A stretch of DNA of 64,000 nt from contig JALHQH010000005.1 in the NCBI GenBank assembly GCA_022842065.1, positions 186,001 through 250,000 on the forward strand, read 5' to 3'. The translations under genes were made by a program, and so were the position numbers. This DNA comes from Caldilineaceae bacterium. GTDB taxonomy: Bacteria; Chloroflexota; Anaerolineae; Caldilineales; Caldilineaceae. A model generated the notes under the pieces. That model saw only the letters and a program-made list of their open reading frames with translations, was not told where the DNA came from and did not search any database. Shown here piece after piece: positions 35,890-43,593 of the stretch (position 1 is the stretch's first letter; each line of letters begins with the position of its first letter).

Positions 35890-36037
35890 CCAGTTTTTGG
35901 TGGGAGGGATGCCTAACCTTATAGATAACACAATCAAACCTGGCACAATCGTGTACTGCGCATCCCCTGATGCGCAGCCCGCTTTGTGTCAACTCTATTT
36001 GCTTTGTCTATTAGGCATCCCTCCCACCAAAAACTGG
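35890..36037. repeat. Exact 27-bp inverted repeat enclosing a second hairpin
   Basis: Arms 35890-35916 and 36011-36037 are perfect reverse complements with a 94-base interior. The interior holds the hairpin CTGCGCATC-CCCT-GATGCGCAG (35956-35977). The whole unit fills the space between two convergent stop codons. The inner part is related to the palindrome at 49889-49972. Confidence 0.8.
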
Positions 36038-36040
36038 CAG

Positions 36041-36703
36041 TTACAGAGGCTTAGCCGCGCCCCAAGCGATTCCCCGCTCGACCACTGTTTGAAACCCCTC
36101 ATCCGCCCACGCCTGGTTATCATGCCCCAATTGTAAACAGAAGACACGACTTTGCTCATAGTGCCGAGTCCACGCCACGGTGCGCATACTGTTGGCATGA
36201 TCGACCGTTAACAAAATCTGGCTGTCTGCCCCGGCATCGGCCATATTATAGGTCTCATCAACGAGGGTCCAGTCCTGTAAGCCCTGGGTAATCGGGTGGC
36301 TGTTGTCCGCAACGTGGATGGCAAGGCGTTCGTCATGTGAATAGCCATGCAACTGGCGGTCATTAATGCCGACCAGGGCGTTCCACTGCGGCCACTGCGG
36401 ATAGGCCAACAGCCCATGATGCATAACGACGATCCCCTGATCAGTTTGCCCCAGCCGTTCCAGGGCGCGCCGTGGTTTGCCGCGAAAACCGGGTAGATCA
36501 TCGGTCGGCCCCTCCATCATCATGATGTAGAAGAGCAACACATCATAGTGGTCGCGCACCGTTTCGGGCGAGGTGGCAAAGTCGTCGATATGTTGGATAT
36601 AGGCATCGATCCCGTCAAGGTTGCGAAAGAATTTGTGAAAATTGGGCACATCATAGCTGTGGCCGCCGGTAATGACAGCAACGGTCAGTGGGTTAGTTGG
36701 CAT
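36041..36703 (-). CDS. ThuA-like domain protein (class I glutamine-amidotransferase fold)
   Basis: 220 residues from ATG 36703 (AGGAA ten bases upstream). 'LTVAVITGGHSYDVPNFHKF', 'YDVLLFYIMMM', 'GIVVMHHGLLAYPQW' and the end 'FCLQLGHDNQAW' match the ThuA/trehalose-utilisation family. Members are linked to sugar or glycan use in bacteria, but a reaction is not established. It stands alone between a palindrome and the next minus-strand gene. Confidence 0.8.
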   Translation of the reverse strand: MPTNPLTVAVITGGHSYDVPNFHKFFRNLDGIDAYIQHIDDFATSPETVRDHYDVLLFYIMMMEGPTDDLPGFRGKPRRALERLGQTDQGIVVMHHGLLAYPQWPQWNALVGINDRQLHGYSHDERLAIHVADNSHPITQGLQDWTLVDETYNMADAGADSQILLTVDHANSMRTVAWTRHYEQSRVFCLQLGHDNQAWADEGFQTVVERGIAWGAAKPL

Positions 36704-36799
36704 GGTAATGGGTTCCTGGTTCAGCGTTAGGTGGTAGTACAACGTTGGCAATGTTTTGATGGTTTGCAGCGCGGCGGGGATTGCCACCTCCCCGATTCA

Positions 36800-36823
36800 C
36801 GCCGGGATTTGACAATCCCGGCG
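36800..36823 (-). terminator. Hairpin downstream of the Gln/Asn-rich protein gene
   Basis: CGCCGGGATT (36800-36809) pairs with AATCCCGGCG (36814-36823) around a 4-base loop. No T-run follows, so termination is only likely. Confidence 0.5.
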
Positions 36824-36859
36824 GAGCGTCTAATCTAGCATAACTTACTGCAAAATCCA

Positions 36860-37909
36860 TCAACGCGCTTTCTTCGCGAGCGTCCAACTGCGGTCCGCGC
36901 CGAGATTGGGATCTTCGTTGGGGTTATTCGTGCCATAGAAGTTGCCCTGACCATCGGTCCAGACCCAGTCGTGGTTGCCGTAATCATAATGATAGTTGCC
37001 CTGCTGACTGTTGGGGTCGTCATAGGCGGTGCGATTGGCAAAGGCGGCGTCACCATAGGCATCCTGTGCGGAATAGGGGCTGTTGGGCGATTGCGCATTT
37101 TGGCGTTGTTGCTGGGCAATGCTTTGGTTGATCGCCGCATTTTGGTGATCACGGGTTGATTGGTAGTAGGCCGTCAATTGTTGTTGAAAGTTGGCTTCAG
37201 ACCGCAGTTTATCATAGCCGGCCTGGATCTGGCCGACAAATTGACCATGTAACTGTTGGGTTACCTGCGTAAACAGCTCCTGCCACTGGGGGTTGTAAAA
37301 GAGCGAAGTGGCGATCGACCAAAAAGTCTGCCGCGCGGCGTCGAGTTGGCCCTGTAGGGTGCGAAAGGCAAAGACGCGCACAAGCCCCCAGTTGTGCTGG
37401 GTTGTCGCCCCATAGGATGGTGGGAATTGATAGCGGCAGCCATAGAACTCTTCTTCAAACCGGTAGCCATTCTCCAGATAGCTGATGCGCGCGGCCGCCC
37501 CTTCGGTGGGCAGGTTTTGCAGTTCAAGGGCGTTGAGCATCTGCGCAAGCTGGGGAATCGGCTGGACACCCATGATCTGGAGTTGCTGGCGATTGTTGCG
37601 ATATTTGGGGATCAGCCAACTGGTCATCATCTCAACGGCGGGCATGGGTGGCAGCAGGGTCAGCCCAAACTTTTGTTGGCCGACCGGTTGGAAGCCATAG
37701 TTTGGCTCCAGCCAATAACATGGTTCGACTGGCAAAAATTCAAACGCTTCCGCCCCTTGCGGGTTAAAGGTCGCGGCATAGACCACGGCGGGTTGGCTGC
37801 TGTTTTGGTAGTTCCACACGACATTACTCTGTGCTTGCCAGTGCGGCGGGTGGTCAAAGGCCGCCACCGGCAGCTGCTGGTGCATCGGATCGGTGATCTG
37901 ATAGGGCAT
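36860..37909 (-). CDS. Gln/Asn/Tyr-rich protein of unknown function
   Basis: 349 residues, no signal peptide or membrane span. Residues 1-200 contain several Trp and Tyr and look globular ('YRFEEEFYGCRYQFPPSYG'). Residues about 205-270 are a Gln-rich helix ('NAAINQSIAQQQRQNAQS'), and the last 80 residues are low-complexity with Asn, Asp, Tyr and Gly. I do not recognise the family. The composition resembles a cytoplasmic protein with a disordered tail. Confidence 0.6.
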   Translation of the reverse strand: MPYQITDPMHQQLPVAAFDHPPHWQAQSNVVWNYQNSSQPAVVYAATFNPQGAEAFEFLPVEPCYWLEPNYGFQPVGQQKFGLTLLPPMPAVEMMTSWLIPKYRNNRQQLQIMGVQPIPQLAQMLNALELQNLPTEGAAARISYLENGYRFEEEFYGCRYQFPPSYGATTQHNWGLVRVFAFRTLQGQLDAARQTFWSIATSLFYNPQWQELFTQVTQQLHGQFVGQIQAGYDKLRSEANFQQQLTAYYQSTRDHQNAAINQSIAQQQRQNAQSPNSPYSAQDAYGDAAFANRTAYDDPNSQQGNYHYDYGNHDWVWTDGQGNFYGTNNPNEDPNLGADRSWTLAKKAR

Positions 37910-38132
37910 GGCTCTCTCCTCAAATCAGGTGTCCTGCGGGGACAGGTTGGTAGCGCTTGTCGGCATGGGCAGAACGACGTTGGCGGCGCTTTTGTCTATT
38001 ATACGCGACACGCTGCTGTAATTCAACCCAGAAAACTGAGCGGGAGCAGTTTAGTTTGGGGCAACCCGTGTGCGTCGCACTGGTCAGATGAGATCGGGTC
38101 AACGAAACAACGCTTGACCAGTGCGACGCACA
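37910..38132. repeat. REP-like unit and an exact 18-bp inverted repeat
   Basis: GTGTCCTGCGGGGACA (37929-37944) is a third copy of the REP-like unit at 33193-33256. Further on, TGTGCGTCGCACTGGTCA (38069-38086) is exactly mirrored at 38115-38132 with a 28-base spacer. Both lie between the divergent unknown-protein and Crp/Fnr genes. Confidence 0.65.
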
Positions 38133-38238
38133 TAGCCTTAGCAGAAACTCGCCCCCAAAGTGAGACATATCCTACTGAGCAGATGGCGCGCACCTTTTGC
38201 GGACATCTACAACCAGATCTGCGTCAAGTTGATGCCAA

Positions 38239-38247
38239 TGGTAAAAT
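38239..38247 (+). promoter_or_regulatory. Extended -10 promoter of the Crp/Fnr gene
   Basis: TGGTAAAAT: TG at 38239-38240 and TAAAAT at 38242-38247. The leader to the ATG at 38295 is about 41 bases. Confidence 0.5.
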
Positions 38248-38294
38248 AGTTTGTTACCGGATCGATCCGCAAGCAACGCAGGGGGAACAAGCGC

Positions 38295-38966
38295 ATGTTA
38301 CCTGAGCACGATTACCACCTCTTGACCAATCTCTACCCTATGCTAGGGGCGCTGCCGACAGAGCTACAGCACCCTATCCGCCAACAAGTGCAGCGGCTTA
38401 CGGTGCCGGCGGGAACGACCCTTTTTGATTTGGACGCGCCGTGTATGCTCTTTCTGTTGATCATTGAGGGCAGCATTCGGGTGGTCAAGCCGGCGCTGTC
38501 AGGGCGCGAGATCCTGCTCTATCGGCTGGAACCGGGGGATAGTTGTATCCTCACCGTGAGCTGCTTGTTGGGGCAGAATGACTACCCGGCGCGTGGGATC
38601 GTTGAGCACAATCTGGTTGGTTATGCCTTACCCCGCCCCCTTTTTACCAAACTGCTCGATGAATCGCCCCACTTTCGTAGCTTTGTCTTTCGCTTTTTCG
38701 GCGAGCGCATGAGTCATTTGATGGCGCTCGTCGAAGAAGTCGCTTTTCAGCAGATGGACCAGCGGCTGGCCACCCTGTTAGTCGCCCGCGGCCCGCTGAT
38801 CGACGCCACCCATCAACAACTGGCCGACGAGTTGGGCAGCGCACGAGAGGTGGTGAGCCGCATCCTCAAACACTTCGAGAGCAAAGGCTGGCTCTACTTG
38901 GAGCGGGGCCGGGTGACGGTTCACAACGCCACCGCCCTGGCCCGCTACGCCGAAAATCCTGTGTGA
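38295..38966 (+). CDS. Crp/Fnr-family transcriptional regulator
   Basis: 223 residues. The N-terminal cyclic-nucleotide-binding-type beta barrel covers about residues 25-140, and the winged helix contains 'THQQLADELGSAREVVSRIL' (about 177-196). One Cys lies at about residue 51 and another two at about 89 and 94, so no classical Fnr iron-sulfur N-terminus is present. It is followed by a DUF2892 gene, a common pairing in which such regulators respond to redox or sulfur signals. The palindrome overlapping its stop codon is a likely binding site. Confidence 0.85.
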   Translation: MLPEHDYHLLTNLYPMLGALPTELQHPIRQQVQRLTVPAGTTLFDLDAPCMLFLLIIEGSIRVVKPALSGREILLYRLEPGDSCILTVSCLLGQNDYPARGIVEHNLVGYALPRPLFTKLLDESPHFRSFVFRFFGERMSHLMALVEEVAFQQMDQRLATLLVARGPLIDATHQQLADELGSAREVVSRILKHFESKGWLYLERGRVTVHNATALARYAENPV

Positions 38967-39004
38967 CTCCAGTCACTGACACACCGTCCGCCCGGCGCGA
39001 TAAT
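38964..39004 (+). promoter_or_regulatory. Crp/Fnr-type operator and -10 box of the DUF2892 gene
   Basis: TGACTCCAGTCA (38964-38975) is a perfect palindrome whose first TGA is the stop codon of the regulator gene. GATAAT at 38999-39004 is a good -10. If transcription starts seven bases later (about 39011), the operator centre is at -41.5, the standard activator position for this family. Confidence 0.6.
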
Positions 39005-39044
39005 CGAGCCATCAACAAAAATAGATAACTGAAAGGGATGGCTC

Positions 39045-39248
39045 ATGTTTACCAATAATGAAAGTGGCTGGGATCGCATTTTGCGTGTTGTGTTAGGGAT
39101 CGCGTTGATCTATCTGGGTTGGAGTGGTATGGTTGCCGGGACGTTGGGCACAGTTCTCCTGGTAGTCGGCTTTATTCCGTTGCTCACTGGTATCATCGGC
39201 TGGTGCCCGCTCTACAGTATCTTCCGGATTGGGACCAAGGCCGCGTAG
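39045..39248 (+). CDS. DUF2892 (YgaP-like) membrane protein
   Basis: 67 residues with two membrane helices ('ILRVVLGIALIYLGWSGM' and 'LLVVGFIPLLTGIIGWCPLY'). 'WDRILRVVLGIALI' and the 'GWCPLYSIFRI' end are diagnostic for DUF2892, often fused or linked to rhodanese-type sulfur enzymes. AAGGGAT precedes the ATG. It is likely activated by the Crp/Fnr protein encoded just upstream. Confidence 0.85.
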   Translation: MFTNNESGWDRILRVVLGIALIYLGWSGMVAGTLGTVLLVVGFIPLLTGIIGWCPLYSIFRIGTKAA

Positions 39249-39329
39249 TGGGATAAGGATGCGTTCTAAATTAATAGGGTCAACTGGAATGCAGGGGGTT
39301 GACAAGATCGCCCTGGGCTAAAGCCGCAG

Positions 39330-39517
39330 GGCTACCCAACAACGCCGGGTAAACCCAGCTATGGAGCCGGGTTTACCCGGCGTTGTTGGGTAGCCTGGGT
39401 GCCCACTGGGCGCGTTGACGGCAGGGCGGGATGGCAACCCCCTAAGATCCGATTGAACCAATTAATAACGCGAAGGGCGTGCGGTTACCAAGTAACCGCA
39501 CGCCCTTCGCGTTATTA
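39330..39517. repeat. Two consecutive perfect long hairpins
   Basis: Arms 39330-39356 and 39369-39395 form a perfect 27-bp stem with a 12-base loop. Arms 39463-39488 and 39492-39517 form a perfect 26-bp stem with a 3-base loop. They lie between the DUF2892 gene and the promoter at 39545 and share no sequence with each other. Confidence 0.75.
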
Positions 39518-39544
39518 CCCCATGCGCTTGACCATTCCTCGTGG

Positions 39545-39573
39545 TTGACCAATCGGCGCAAAGCTACGATAAT
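39545..39573 (+). promoter_or_regulatory. Promoter of the sugar isomerase gene
   Basis: TTGACC (39545-39550), 17 bases, GATAAT (39568-39573). The ATG of the downstream gene is at 39625 with AGGAG at 39612-39616. Confidence 0.65.
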
Positions 39574-39624
39574 AGAATTAACCAAACTACCTCCCCAACT
39601 CACCCATAGAACAGGAGCCACACC

Positions 39625-40440
39625 ATGACCAAACCCGTCCTCGCGGCACAACTCTATACTGTGCGCGATTTTACCAAAACGGCGGCCGACCTGGCCACGA
39701 CGCTGCGCAAAGTACGCGAAATTGGCTACACCGCGGTGCAAGTCTCCGCCATTGGCCCGATTCCCCACCAGGAAGTGAAGACGATGGTTGATGATCTGGG
39801 GCTGACAATCTGCAATACGCACATTGGGTATGAACAGCTCTGGCATGAGCTCGATAGTGTGATCGCGCAGCACAAACTGTGGAACTGCCAACATGTCGCC
39901 ATTGGCAGTATGCCCGGCCCCTATCGCGAAGGGGGCGAGGATGCCTACAAACGCTTTGCGGTTGAAGCCACGCAGGTCGGGGAAAAATTAGCCGCGGCCG
40001 ATCTCACCTTCAGCTATCACAATCATAGCTTTGAGTTTGTGCGTTTTCCCTATCCCACCGCGGACAATCCGCACGGCAGCCGCACGGGACTCGATATTAT
40101 TTACACCGAAAGTGATCCTCGTTATCTGCAAGCAGAGATTGATACCTACTGGGTGCAACATGGCGGTGGTGATCCAGTGGTGTGGATTAAGCGCTTGCCC
40201 AACCGCATGCCAGTTGTCCACCTCAAAGACATGGTCGTCGCCTTTCCGCCCCACGAGCGGATGGGTAGCCAGTGGATGGCCGAAGTGGGCGAGGGCAATA
40301 TGAACTGGCCAGGCATTCTGGCGGCGTGTAAGGAGATCGGGGTTGAATGGTACGCCGTCGAGCAGGATATCTGCCAGCGTGATCCCTTTGCGAGTTTGGC
40401 GATTAGCTATCGGAATTTGGTGGGGATGGGGCTGACGTAA
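39625..40440 (+). CDS. Sugar phosphate isomerase/epimerase, TIM-barrel (AP endonuclease 2 fold)
   Basis: 271 residues. 'LAAQLYTVRDFTK', 'GYTAVQVSAIGPI', 'FSYHNHSFEFVRF' and 'VVHLKDMVVAF' are typical of IolE/YcjR-like isomerases, with metal-binding His and Glu at strand ends. It likely isomerises or epimerises a sugar or keto-sugar in the cytoplasm. It begins a short run of plus-strand genes and has its own -35/-10 promoter. Confidence 0.82.
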   Translation: MTKPVLAAQLYTVRDFTKTAADLATTLRKVREIGYTAVQVSAIGPIPHQEVKTMVDDLGLTICNTHIGYEQLWHELDSVIAQHKLWNCQHVAIGSMPGPYREGGEDAYKRFAVEATQVGEKLAAADLTFSYHNHSFEFVRFPYPTADNPHGSRTGLDIIYTESDPRYLQAEIDTYWVQHGGGDPVVWIKRLPNRMPVVHLKDMVVAFPPHERMGSQWMAEVGEGNMNWPGILAACKEIGVEWYAVEQDICQRDPFASLAISYRNLVGMGLT

Positions 40441-40453
40441 AGGCCGACAGGAT

Positions 40454-40501
40454 GACAAGAGGACAGGAGGACAAGATGAATTGTCCTCCTGTCCTCTTGT
40501 C
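40454..40501. repeat. Perfect 21-bp palindrome of GGACA/AGAGG-type repeats
   Basis: Arms 40454-40474 and 40481-40501 are exact complements with loop GATGAA. Each arm is purine-only repeats of GACA(A)GAGG-like units. It ends 22 bases before the next start codon. Confidence 0.8.
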
Positions 40502-40523
40502 CATTTCACTTAAAAGGTGGGTT

Positions 40524-41192
40524 ATGAAACAAACGGCTTATACCTTTATTGATCGGGCGGCGGCGGGGTTGCGGCTGCGGTATTTGCTTTACTTGCCCCA
40601 TGGGTATTATGAAAAGGTAGAGCAACGTTGGCCGTTGGTGCTCTTTTTGCATGGGCGTGGCCAACGGGGGGATGATGTTAACGTGTTGCGCCAGTATGGG
40701 GTGCCCAAACATGTTGACGCGGGCGACGACTTGCCCTTTATCGCCATTTCACCCCAATGCCCGCTCAGTCACGAATGGCCGGATCTGGTGGGCACCCTGG
40801 GGCGGCTGGTCGATGAAGCCGTGACCCATTTGCCGGTCGATCCGGAACGGGTCTACTTGACGGGGCTGAGTATGGGGGCGCGCGGCGGCTGGTTGTTGGC
40901 GGTTGACAAGCCGGAACGTTTTGCCGCATTGGCACTGATCTGTGGGCGGATTCCGACGCCGGATTTTCTGGAGCGGGTTAGCGTGTTGCAGGCTAAACCA
41001 ATTTGGCTCTTTCATGGGGCCAAGGATCCGGTGGTGCCGGTGGAAAATTCGGAAAAGATTGTCGCCACGCTCAAAGCCGCCGGCGGCGAACCGAAATTGA
41101 CCATCTACCCCGCAGCCGACCATGACTCATGGACCCAAGCCTATAACACGCCGGAACTCTTTCCCTGGCTATTGGCGCAACGGCGTACGTAA
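40524..41192 (+). CDS. Alpha/beta-hydrolase, carboxylesterase/polyhydroxybutyrate-depolymerase-like
   Basis: 222 residues from ATG 40524 (AAGGTGG upstream); an earlier in-frame ATG lies inside the palindrome and is rejected. Catalytic triad: Ser in 'GLSMGARG' (about residue 115), Asp in 'HGAKDPVVP' and His in 'AADHDSW'. 'LVLFLHGRGQRG' holds the oxyanion region. No signal peptide, so it acts in the cytoplasm, perhaps deacetylating sugars. The next gene starts seven bases after its stop. Confidence 0.82.
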   Translation: MKQTAYTFIDRAAAGLRLRYLLYLPHGYYEKVEQRWPLVLFLHGRGQRGDDVNVLRQYGVPKHVDAGDDLPFIAISPQCPLSHEWPDLVGTLGRLVDEAVTHLPVDPERVYLTGLSMGARGGWLLAVDKPERFAALALICGRIPTPDFLERVSVLQAKPIWLFHGAKDPVVPVENSEKIVATLKAAGGEPKLTIYPAADHDSWTQAYNTPELFPWLLAQRRT

Positions 41193-41198
41193 GGCCGC

Positions 41199-42257
41199 AT
41201 GGAACAACAAGCATTACTTGACCAGTTACAAGACCACTATGCGCTACCGGTGTTGTTATCGGCAACCCCGGTAACTGCCGGCTATTTAAGCCGCAATTGG
41301 CACTTGACTGCCGCTGACTGCGGCTATTTTCTCCAAGAATATCGTTTTGCGGAGATTACGCCGGTCGCTGCGGCCCATGCTAGTTTGTTTCATTTTCAGC
41401 GCGCCGGCATCCCGACGATTGCCCCACTGCCGGCACAGGATGGGCAGACGATCTGGCGCTATGCTGACCGGTTTTATGCACTTTTCCCCTTTGTTACTGC
41501 ACGCCAATTACGCCGGGGGGCACTTTCCGTCGCCGCCGTGCAGTCGATTGGGGCCATGCTAGCTCAGTTACATCGGGCGGGGCAGCAGATCACCTTGCCG
41601 CATGTGCAGCGGCGGCGACTGCAGGATACCCGCCCTAGATTTCAAACCCAAGCACAGCTGATCTTGGACCTCATTCGGCGTCAGCCGGCGCAAAGTGCCT
41701 TTGATCAGCTCGCGGCGCAGACCCTGCAGCGCCAATTAGCGCTGGTCGCAGCGACCGCGATTGACTATGGGAGGTTAGCGCTGGCGAGTGATCATCTGCT
41801 TCATGGTGACTTTCATGACGGGAACCTCTTCTTTGATGAACAAGAGCAAGTCTGTTATGTCTTTGATTGGGAAAAGACCGAGATTGCCCCGCGCGAAATT
41901 GAATTAGTCCGTGCGTTGCTCTTTATCTGCTTTAGCAATCCAGATAACTTTTGCGCCACCTTTGGCCCGGCCAATTTTAGGTTGGGGGCAGCGTTTCTGG
42001 CTGCCTATCAAGCGCACTATCCGGTGCGGCCAGCCCAGGTCGTGGCTGCCTTACATGCGCGTTACTGGGGTTCACTCTGTTCGCTTTGGGTGGTCGAGGA
42101 ACATTATCTCCAACACAACTGGCGCGTTGATCCCTTTCTAGAAGCGAATCTAACCGAGATCAACTACTTTGCTGACCACTTATCCCACTTTGGTGCGTGG
42201 CTGCAAGCCGGGTTGTCGCAGCATGGCAGATTGGACGCGAGCGACGCCCTAGGCTAA
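41199..42257 (+). CDS. Aminoglycoside-phosphotransferase/homoserine-kinase-like small-molecule kinase
   Basis: 352 residues. The kinase fold is shown by 'HLLHGDFHDGNLFFDE' (catalytic loop, Asp about 204) and 'CYVFDWEKTEIAPREIEL' (DFG-equivalent Asp). The N-lobe lysine region is weak ('YFLQEYRFAEI'). It is likely co-transcribed with the esterase gene. The substrate could be a sugar or amino alcohol and cannot be assigned. Confidence 0.78.
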   Translation: MEQQALLDQLQDHYALPVLLSATPVTAGYLSRNWHLTAADCGYFLQEYRFAEITPVAAAHASLFHFQRAGIPTIAPLPAQDGQTIWRYADRFYALFPFVTARQLRRGALSVAAVQSIGAMLAQLHRAGQQITLPHVQRRRLQDTRPRFQTQAQLILDLIRRQPAQSAFDQLAAQTLQRQLALVAATAIDYGRLALASDHLLHGDFHDGNLFFDEQEQVCYVFDWEKTEIAPREIELVRALLFICFSNPDNFCATFGPANFRLGAAFLAAYQAHYPVRPAQVVAALHARYWGSLCSLWVVEEHYLQHNWRVDPFLEANLTEINYFADHLSHFGAWLQAGLSQHGRLDASDALG

Positions 42258-42278
42258 CCCGACACGGCATAACAAAGG

Positions 42279-42314
42279 CCAGCGGCCGCCGGTTTGATCA
42301 CCGGCGGCCGCTGG
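42279..42314. terminator. Bidirectional GC-rich hairpin between convergent genes
   Basis: CCAGCGGCCGCCGGT (42279-42293) and ACCGGCGGCCGCTGG (42300-42314) form a perfect 15-bp stem. Almost the same hairpin is found at 43526-43557, at the end of the duplicated neighbour. Confidence 0.7.
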
Positions 42315-42348
42315 GTTACTTATTCATCGTTTGGGGCTAGCTGTCAGC

Positions 42349-43224
42349 TCACGAGCCAACCATCGGCAGATAGAGCTTGTTGTCCCTTGCCTCATCGCTC
42401 AGTGTCTCGGCCTCATCCTCGAGCTCGACGGCGTCCGTGGCACTTTCGCTTTCCCATTCGGTAAAGTCCATGCCCGAACCAAAGTCCACGGCACTGCCAT
42501 CTTCACTGTTGATGAAGCGCTCTTCGCTGGCCAGTGCGGCACTGGTCTCGTCGGTGATCAAGGCGTTGTCACTGACATTGCCCCCATAATTCTGCCAGCC
42601 GTTGAATTGGGCGCCTTTGGGCACGACAACCACCGTAAAGTACATATCGAGTGGGTACCACTGATCGGGGTTTGCACCATTCCAGCGCCAACCGTTGTAA
42701 TCACTAATCGGTTTGCCGGCGGCATTCTTGATGGCAAGCCCATAACGCTGACGTGGACGGGACCAGTCGATACTGCGTCCACCCTTCTTCCACATACTCG
42801 GAATTGTTTGGCTCCACGCAACGACTGTGCTGGCGTTGCCATATACAGCCTTCTGAATCCCACAGCTTTCCAAGTGGAAGTTGTCCTGCCAGATACAGAA
42901 TTGCAGCTTCATATTTTGCGGTGTGGGTTGTCGGCGAATTTCGACCCGGTAGTAAATGGTGCCTTCGGCATAGTTAACCGGTGTGCGCCAGTTGCCATTG
43001 GCCTCTGGGCGAGGCGGATCGTTACGCGGAAAGCCTCGATCGGCCTTTGTCACATTACGGTTGACTTCAAACACAAGTAACTGACTGCTGGCATTGACAG
43101 TAGCTGCAGCAACGACATCAGCAGTGGGCGCAGTATCCTGGGCAAACAGGCTTGCTGATGAACTGAAGAGCATTAAACAGAGTAACGCGACAATACTGCT
43201 CAAATAGAAATTACGTTGAACCAT
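42349..43224 (-). CDS. Secreted protein with LP tail, tandem duplicate A
   Basis: 291 residues. A signal peptide ('LSSIVALLCLMLFSSSASLFAQ') is cleaved after Ala near residue 28. The central part has two Cys in 'LQFCIWQDN' and 'LESCGIQKAV', probably forming a disulfide, and many Trp ('WSRPRQRYG', 'WRWNGANPDQWYPLDM'). An acidic Ser/Glu-rich linker precedes the tail 'NKLYLPMVGS'. Closely related to the gene at 43594-44475. Function unknown; the beta-rich, Trp-rich core could bind carbohydrate. Confidence 0.7.
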   Translation of the reverse strand: MVQRNFYLSSIVALLCLMLFSSSASLFAQDTAPTADVVAAATVNASSQLLVFEVNRNVTKADRGFPRNDPPRPEANGNWRTPVNYAEGTIYYRVEIRRQPTPQNMKLQFCIWQDNFHLESCGIQKAVYGNASTVVAWSQTIPSMWKKGGRSIDWSRPRQRYGLAIKNAAGKPISDYNGWRWNGANPDQWYPLDMYFTVVVVPKGAQFNGWQNYGGNVSDNALITDETSAALASEERFINSEDGSAVDFGSGMDFTEWESESATDAVELEDEAETLSDEARDNKLYLPMVGS

Positions 43225-43310
43225 AGTAAATCAATTTCCTTGCATCAAACTCTTCTTGTCTGACCGACCAACAGGGGTGTGTGGCCCTATGTCAGGTGAA
43301 AAGTCCAGAA

Positions 43311-43353
43311 GTTGTTTGGCACACGCCCAATTGCGTCGCTGCCTTCAAACAAC
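43311..43353 (-). promoter_or_regulatory. Structured leader element, copy A
   Basis: GTTGTTTG (43311-43318) and CAAACAAC (43346-43353) are exact 8-bp arms around a sequence with a further ACGCCC/GGCGT-type pairing. The 43-base unit is kept almost unchanged at 44552-44594, each time about 80-130 bases upstream of a duplicate gene. Confidence 0.5.
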
Positions 43354-43557
43354 ATGGTAAGTATATGTTAAGTTAACTGGCTAGTCTTGACCATTTCCCT
43401 GCTAAACGCATACGACATAGCGTCATTTATAAAGAAGCTGCCGGCTGCGTCTGAGGCTGCGGCGACCGCAGCAGCAAAGAGTCACTGATAACCCCACCAC
43501 TCAGCAAGACTAAATAACAAAAGCAAGCGGCCGCCGGTATAATCACCGGCGGCCGCT
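43354..43557. other. Spacer between the duplicated genes with hairpin
   Basis: The first 70 bases correspond to the sequence upstream of copy B and contain a candidate minus-strand -10 (TATACT near 43365-43370). The rest is unique until the hairpin AGCGGCCGCCGGT/ACCGGCGGCCGCT (43526-43538 with 43545-43557), the likely terminator of copy B. Confidence 0.5.
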
Positions 43558-43593
43558 AGGTCACTTATTCATCGTTTAGGTATAGCTGCAAGC

